Below, in pieces: positions 59,988 through 64,000 of a stretch of DNA of 64,000 bases (within the stretch, counting starts at the first letter, position 1; each line of letters starts with the position of its first letter). Under the pieces are notes generated by a model. It did no database searches and had not been told where the DNA came from. It saw nothing but the letters and a program-made list of their open reading frames with translations. Source of the DNA: Stenotrophomonas sp. WZN-1 (GTDB lineage Bacteria; Pseudomonadota; Gammaproteobacteria; Xanthomonadales; Xanthomonadaceae). Both the position numbers and the translations under genes were made by a program. Location: contig NZ_CP021768.1 in assembly GCF_002192255.1 (NCBI RefSeq), positions 3,366,001 to 3,430,000 on the forward strand. Reading direction: 5' to 3'.

Positions 59988-60967
59988 GGCATCAGATCAC
60001 TGGCTGCAGATCGCAGGCCGTTTGAAAAACGATGGTAGCGGCCGCTGGCCGCTTCGCGGAAAACCTGCAGCAACCGCACCGGCAACGAGGCAGCCAGTCC
60101 GGCGCGTGCCTGCGCGTGGTGCAGGCGTTGCTCAAGCGTCGCAGACTGCGCGGCGTCCAACAGTGGGCGTCCACTCTGCGCGCGCGCCTGCAATGAGCGC
60201 AGGCGCCGCAGTGCCGCCCTGAGGTAGTTGCGACGCACCGTTCCACTGCCCAGCGCGCGCTCGAGCACGCCCCGCCGATGTGCTCCCACCTGGTTGCCAC
60301 CGTGCTGCCGGTAGTCGGTGGTGATGGCTTCGATGCAGTCCAGTCCACCGCCGACGGCAGCGACCAACGCCAGCCATTCGTCGTGGATCCAGCCATCGGC
60401 CACTGGCAGCGCCTCGGCGATCAGATCACGACGCAGCGCGGTGACTGCGCCGGTAACGATATTCCGGCCCATGAGCACCTCAAAGCCTTCGCCGCGATGC
60501 TCACGCTCGATATCACGGCTATCAATGGCCAACGCCTGGAACAAAGTCTCGCCCAGAGGCACACCATTACCATCAACCAGCTGCGCATCGCTGTGCAGGA
60601 GCTGCACGTCCGGGCGCGCATCAAAGGCATCCAGGAAGGTGGCGATCTTGTTGCCGCGCCAGAGGTCGTCCTGATCGCAAAGGAAAACGATCCCGCCACG
60701 GCACTGCGACAACGCGCTCTCGAAGTTGCGGACGTAGCCGACGTTCTGCGGCTGCTGGAAGAGCACCACCTCGATGCCCCGCGCACGCAGGGCGGCGGCC
60801 TCATGCCCGAGCACCGCCCATGTGCCATCGGTAGAGGCGTCATCGGCCACCACCACCTGCGCAGGCAGTATGCTCTGCGCACCGATGCTGCGCAGCTGGG
60901 CGGCGACGTAGCGCTCCCCCTGCCAGGTACACAAGGCAACAGAGACGGTGGGTGCGACGCTGGACAT
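59984..60967 (-). CDS. glycosyltransferase family 2
   Basis: A 327-residue GT2 enzyme: SVALCTWQGERYVAAQLRSI, VVADDASTDGT, LCDQDDLW (the metal-binding acidic pair) and the acceptor-side GWIHDEWLAL. This pattern is typical of O-antigen or exopolysaccharide rhamnosyl/glycosyl transferases. Codons for EAASGRYHR near the C-terminus are formed by a GTAG-ended palindrome (60035-60053), so a REP-like sequence contributes coding sequence. ATG 60967 was chosen; the longer frame is an Arg-rich shadow. Coupled to the next GT2. Confidence 0.88.
   Translation of the reverse strand: MSSVAPTVSVALCTWQGERYVAAQLRSIGAQSILPAQVVVADDASTDGTWAVLGHEAAALRARGIEVVLFQQPQNVGYVRNFESALSQCRGGIVFLCDQDDLWRGNKIATFLDAFDARPDVQLLHSDAQLVDGNGVPLGETLFQALAIDSRDIEREHRGEGFEVLMGRNIVTGAVTALRRDLIAEALPVADGWIHDEWLALVAAVGGGLDCIEAITTDYRQHGGNQVGAHRRGVLERALGSGTVRRNYLRAALRRLRSLQARAQSGRPLLDAAQSATLEQRLHHAQARAGLAASLPVRLLQVFREAASGRYHRFSNGLRSAASDLMP
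60035..60053 (+). repeat. SMAG-like palindrome inside a coding region
   Basis: GTAG leads into AGCGGCC-gct-GGCCGCT, inside the last 25 codons of the GT2 gene and read antisense to it. Confidence 0.55.
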
Positions 60968-61035
60968 GATCACAAGAGCGGCCGGAGCGGCTGGACTATA
61001 CCCGACTGGCACGACCTGCACGAATGGCGACACCA

Positions 61036-62607
61036 TCAGTGTGACCTTGATTCGCCACCGGCGCGACGCAGGCGATCTTCGAACGCCGGCAGTTCGGCCA
61101 GATCCGGTTGCAGCAACCGCGCCTGTTCGGCGGCGTGCGCAGCGAAGGCCAGGTCGCCATTGCCGAGCCGTTCGCTGCCGATCGCCAGCCAGCGCTGGGC
61201 CAACCGCAGCCGCGCCGAGGGCAGGCCCGCTGCGGTCGGTGACAGCGTCTGCCAGGCCTGCAGGCAGGCGCCTGCCGCCTGTACCCGGTTCTGCCGCAGA
61301 TTGTCGTCGAAGCAGCGGCGGCTGGCGGGCAGCAGGCGTGCTGCGGCGGCCTTCACCCGCGCGTCGCGGGGGGCCAGTGACTGGGCTTCGCGCAGTGCGT
61401 CGAACGCGCTGTGCCCCGGTGGGCTGATCCACTGCCCTGCACGCTCGGCACGCTCGATCTTGCGCAGGTGGTCGCGCAGCTGGCGTTCGCGCTGCGCCGT
61501 ACTGATCGCGGGCTGCTGCAGGGCCTGTTGCGCCTGCTGCGCACGCTGCAGGCGCTGCGCCAGTTGTTGGCGTATGCCCTGCGATGCCCCCAGCTCCGCC
61601 GCCATGGCCGAATCGCGTTGTGCCGCATCGAACTGGAAGTCGTCGGCGGATTTCTGGCTGCGCGCCACCACCGCCTGCAGCGCCTGCTCACGCCCCCGCT
61701 GGGCGTTGGGATCATCGGCAGCCACCGCCAGCACTGCCAGGAAGCCCTTGGCCGCGGCTTCCAGCTGCTGCCGTTGCAGCGCCCGCTGCGCCTGCCGCAA
61801 GCGCTGGTCCACCGCGTGCGCCAGGGCTTCCTCGCTGGCCGGCAGATCGGCATGACCGGCATCGAACTGGCGGGCACGGCGCAGGATCGCGGCCGCCTCG
61901 GCCAGCTCTCCGCGCCCCGCCAGCGTGCGCGCCTGCAGCAGCAGGTCGCTCAGCGCATCTTCGCGCCCTTCCAGCGCCGGCAGGTTGTCCGGCTGCAAGG
62001 CGAGGATGCGCTGGAACAAGGGCAACGCACTGCTGTCGCCGTCATCCAGGCGTCCGGCCGCGAACGCGTTGCGCGCCTGTGCCAACAACGCACCAATACC
62101 CGCTCCGGCACTGCGTCGCGCCTGCAGCTGGCGGGCGACCGAATCGGCTTCACCCTGTGGCACCTGCAGCTCACGGGCCAGTGCCAGCGCCTGCGCGCTG
62201 CCATCCAGGTCATCGGCCTGCAGGCGATCGCGCGCCTGTTGCAGCGCTGCCGCGCCGGTATTGGCCAGTCCCTGGCGCGCCTGCGGGCGATCACCATCCA
62301 GCGCCAGCACCGCCTGGTAGCGCTCGCGCGCACCACTGCCATCGGCATCACTCAGGCGACCGGCAGCCAATGCACGGTCCCCCTCGGCCAGCAGTTGTTC
62401 GATCTGCGGCTCATCCCAGAACCAGTCGGCCAGCGGCTTGCGCAGCAGCACCAGCAGCACGAACACGGCCAGCGCGGCGAGCAGCGCCCAGCGCCAGATC
62501 CGGCGCGCATGGCGCGCCTGCAGCCACCACCACCGCCCCTCTCGACGGACGCGGTCCAGCGCAGGATGTTCAGCGCCATGCGGGCGATGCGGGGGCTCGC
62601 GTTCCAT
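61036..62607 (-). CDS. membrane-anchored TPR-like protein
   Basis: I do not recognise a named gene. The 523-residue protein has a cationic cytoplasmic N-terminus, one membrane helix (about 39-56, WALLAALAVFVLLVLL) and a long region of TPR-like helical hairpins (about 65-510), rich in Ala, Leu, Gln and Arg, with repeated RLDDGDSSALPLFQRILALQPDN-type units (ADGSGARERYQAVLALDGD, RLDDGDSSALPLFQRIL). Such proteins scaffold envelope complexes. It lies between relA and the GT2 pair on the same strand, 30 bases after relA. Confidence 0.75.
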   Translation of the reverse strand: MEREPPHRPHGAEHPALDRVRREGRWWWLQARHARRIWRWALLAALAVFVLLVLLRKPLADWFWDEPQIEQLLAEGDRALAAGRLSDADGSGARERYQAVLALDGDRPQARQGLANTGAAALQQARDRLQADDLDGSAQALALARELQVPQGEADSVARQLQARRSAGAGIGALLAQARNAFAAGRLDDGDSSALPLFQRILALQPDNLPALEGREDALSDLLLQARTLAGRGELAEAAAILRRARQFDAGHADLPASEEALAHAVDQRLRQAQRALQRQQLEAAAKGFLAVLAVAADDPNAQRGREQALQAVVARSQKSADDFQFDAAQRDSAMAAELGASQGIRQQLAQRLQRAQQAQQALQQPAISTAQRERQLRDHLRKIERAERAGQWISPPGHSAFDALREAQSLAPRDARVKAAAARLLPASRRCFDDNLRQNRVQAAGACLQAWQTLSPTAAGLPSARLRLAQRWLAIGSERLGNGDLAFAAHAAEQARLLQPDLAELPAFEDRLRRAGGESRSH

Positions 62608-62637
62608 GCGTGCAGGGTAGCCGGGGCAGCGTGAAGC

Positions 62638-64000
62638 TCAGCCGAGGCGACGCGCCTCGCTCACGCCCGGCAGCGCATCCAGTTTGCCAAGCAGGGTCGA
62701 CAACTGCCCGTAGTCGCTGACCTTCAGCCGCAGCCGCAGGTGGGCACGGCCACTGTTGCGCACGTTGTCACTATGGATGTCGAGCACGTAGGCGTCTTCC
62801 TGGGCGATCAGGTTGGTGATGTCCTTCAGCAGCCACCGGCGGTCAACGGCAGTCACCACCACGTCCACTTCGTAGCCGCCGCCGGCCTGGCCCCATTCCA
62901 CCGGCAGGATGCGCTGCGGGCTGGTAGCGGCCAGCCGGGCCAGCGCGGCACAGTCTGCACGATGCACGGTGACACCACGGCTACGGGTCAGGTAGCCGAC
63001 AATCGGCTCGCCGGCCACCGGCTGGCAGCAGCGTGCCAGCTGCACCAGCAGATTGCCCACGCCCTGCACGGTGAACTTGGACTTGCCCAGGTTCTCGCGG
63101 CGCGCGGTCGGCCGCGGCAGGGTCGGCGCGGGTGCGGGCTGGCTGGCGGCACGCTCTGCTTCCAGCAGCGTACGGCTGACCTGGTTCGGGCCGGTATCGC
63201 CCAGCGCCACCTGGATGTACAGGTCATCGACGCTGTCAGCATGGAACTTCTTCGCCGCTACCGCCAGGTCCGAGTGCTGCAGGCCCAGCCGCTTCAGTTC
63301 GCGCTCGAGCAGCTCGCGACCGGCCTGTACGTTGCGCGCACGGTCGAGCTTGTGGAACCAGCTGCGCACCTTCTCGCGCGAGCGGTTGCTGGCCAGGAAG
63401 CCGTTGGCCGGCATCAGCCAGTCGCGGCGCGGATCGGCCTCCTTGCCGGTCAGGATCTCGACGCGGTCGCCGCTGCGCAGCCGATAGGTCAGCGGCACGA
63501 TACGGCCGTTGACCTTGGCGCCGCGGCAGCGGTGCCCGACCATGGTGTGCACCTGGTAGGCGAAATCGAGCGGCGTAGCACCCTGCGGCAGGTCCAGCAC
63601 CTCGTCCTTCGGGCTCAGCGCATAGACCCGGTCCTCGGTCAGCTCGGCATCGAGCGCCCCGGCCAGTTCATTGCCCTGCCCGTCCTGCGCCTGTTCCAGC
63701 AGCTGGCGCATCCAGGTGATCTTGCGGTCGAAGGACTTCTCCGCGCCCTTGCCACCTTCCTTGTATTTCCAGTGCGCGGCCACGCCCAGCTCGGCCTGCG
63801 AGTGCATCTCGTGGGTACGGATCTGCACTTCGATGGTGCGCCCTTCCGGGCCGACCACGGCGGTGTGCAGCGAGCGATAGTCGTTGGCCTTGGGCCGGGC
63901 GATGTAATCATCGAATTCGCTCGGCACCGGCGCCCACAATGCATGCACCACGCCCAGCGCGGCGTAGCAGGCGGCGACGTCGTCCACCATCACCCGCACC
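62638..64000 (-). CDS. relA: (p)ppGpp synthetase RelA, 5' end outside window
   Basis: The C-terminal roughly 450 residues of a long RelA/SpoT protein; the frame is open at the window edge. The synthetase domain is seen with EFDDYIARPKANDYRSLHT and EVQIRTHEMHSQAELGVAAHWKYK. A TGS domain (LSPKDEVLDLPQGATPLDFAY), a helical/ZFD region and a terminal ACT domain follow. The acidic EFDD in place of a basic R-x-K-D motif marks the RelA-type monofunctional synthetase, which makes (p)ppGpp on stalled ribosomes. The N-terminal pseudo-HD domain is not visible. Confidence 0.93.
   Translation of the reverse strand, partial: VRVMVDDVAACYAALGVVHALWAPVPSEFDDYIARPKANDYRSLHTAVVGPEGRTIEVQIRTHEMHSQAELGVAAHWKYKEGGKGAEKSFDRKITWMRQLLEQAQDGQGNELAGALDAELTEDRVYALSPKDEVLDLPQGATPLDFAYQVHTMVGHRCRGAKVNGRIVPLTYRLRSGDRVEILTGKEADPRRDWLMPANGFLASNRSREKVRSWFHKLDRARNVQAGRELLERELKRLGLQHSDLAVAAKKFHADSVDDLYIQVALGDTGPNQVSRTLLEAERAASQPAPAPTLPRPTARRENLGKSKFTVQGVGNLLVQLARCCQPVAGEPIVGYLTRSRGVTVHRADCAALARLAATSPQRILPVEWGQAGGGYEVDVVVTAVDRRWLLKDITNLIAQEDAYVLDIHSDNVRNSGRAHLRLRLKVSDYGQLSTLLGKLDALPGVSEARRLG

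Overview
The window looks like a chromosomal segment of Stenotrophomonas (S. maltophilia complex, Xanthomonadaceae). Three things point there: the high-GC coding style with large antisense shadow ORFs; the gene neighbourhoods (gshB next to the Pil-Chp cluster, and a SAM-riboswitch-controlled metX-metB-hom operon); and many short GTAG-ended palindromes of the SMAG type known from S. maltophilia. It is mostly core genome. One IS3-family insertion sequence is the only clear mobile element. No rRNA, tRNA, CRISPR or prophage genes were recognised.

Layout. 1-5 kb: end of an alpha/beta hydrolase, then a minus-strand methionine operon (metX-like acyltransferase, metB, homoserine dehydrogenase) behind a promoter and an SAM-I riboswitch. 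4.3-9.8 kb: M23 peptidase-like protein, prfC, haemolysin III-type membrane protein, AsmA-family protein. 10-14.5 kb: CBS protein, polyprenyl-type GT2, mtgA, hslO and a secreted protein. 14.8-22.5 kb: a TonB receptor, then a TetR gene divergent from a hydrolase-fadE pair with palindromic operators, then a thioesterase-like protein. 23-26.4 kb: DUF1304, an MFS carrier and a serine hydrolase. 26.5-27.8 kb: the IS3 element. 27.8-30.2 kb: an SDR lacking its Tyr, a divergent LysR gene and a Lys/Ala-rich histone-H1-like protein. 31-37.9 kb: gcvT/gcvH, Mpo1-like, ynfA, mazG, cysQ, nudE, bioA and rsmE. 38-50 kb: the complete minus-strand Pil-Chp chemosensory cluster (pilG-pilH-pilI-pilJ-chpA-degenerate chpB-chpC) with gshB and a tonB-like gene divergent from it. 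52.6-64 kb: tsaB, dinG/yoaA, a lipoprotein, mrcB, two GT2 genes, a TPR-like membrane protein and the 3' part of relA.

The feature that known genes do not explain is a family of seven large intergenic palindromic elements (about 10.1, 22.65, 22.93, 52.26, 52.55, 55.59 and 55.87 kb). Each has long outer arms that are complementary within the copy but differ between copies. The arms enclose a conserved three-way-junction-like core. Six of the seven form three inverted pairs that share a CTGTCAGAG motif, a TTCCGTG/CACGGAA hairpin and a gene-proximal CCACGAGGGGCTG motif. I did not recognise this as a described repeat or RNA family, and it is my main candidate for something new.

How genes work together: SAM level probably sets expression of the metX-metB-hom operon. 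The Pil-Chp genes form one translationally coupled signalling unit for type IV pilus control, in which the methylesterase-like protein appears to have lost its catalytic residues and no methyltransferase gene is present. The TetR, hydrolase and fadE genes look like a lipid or acyl-CoA degradation switch.
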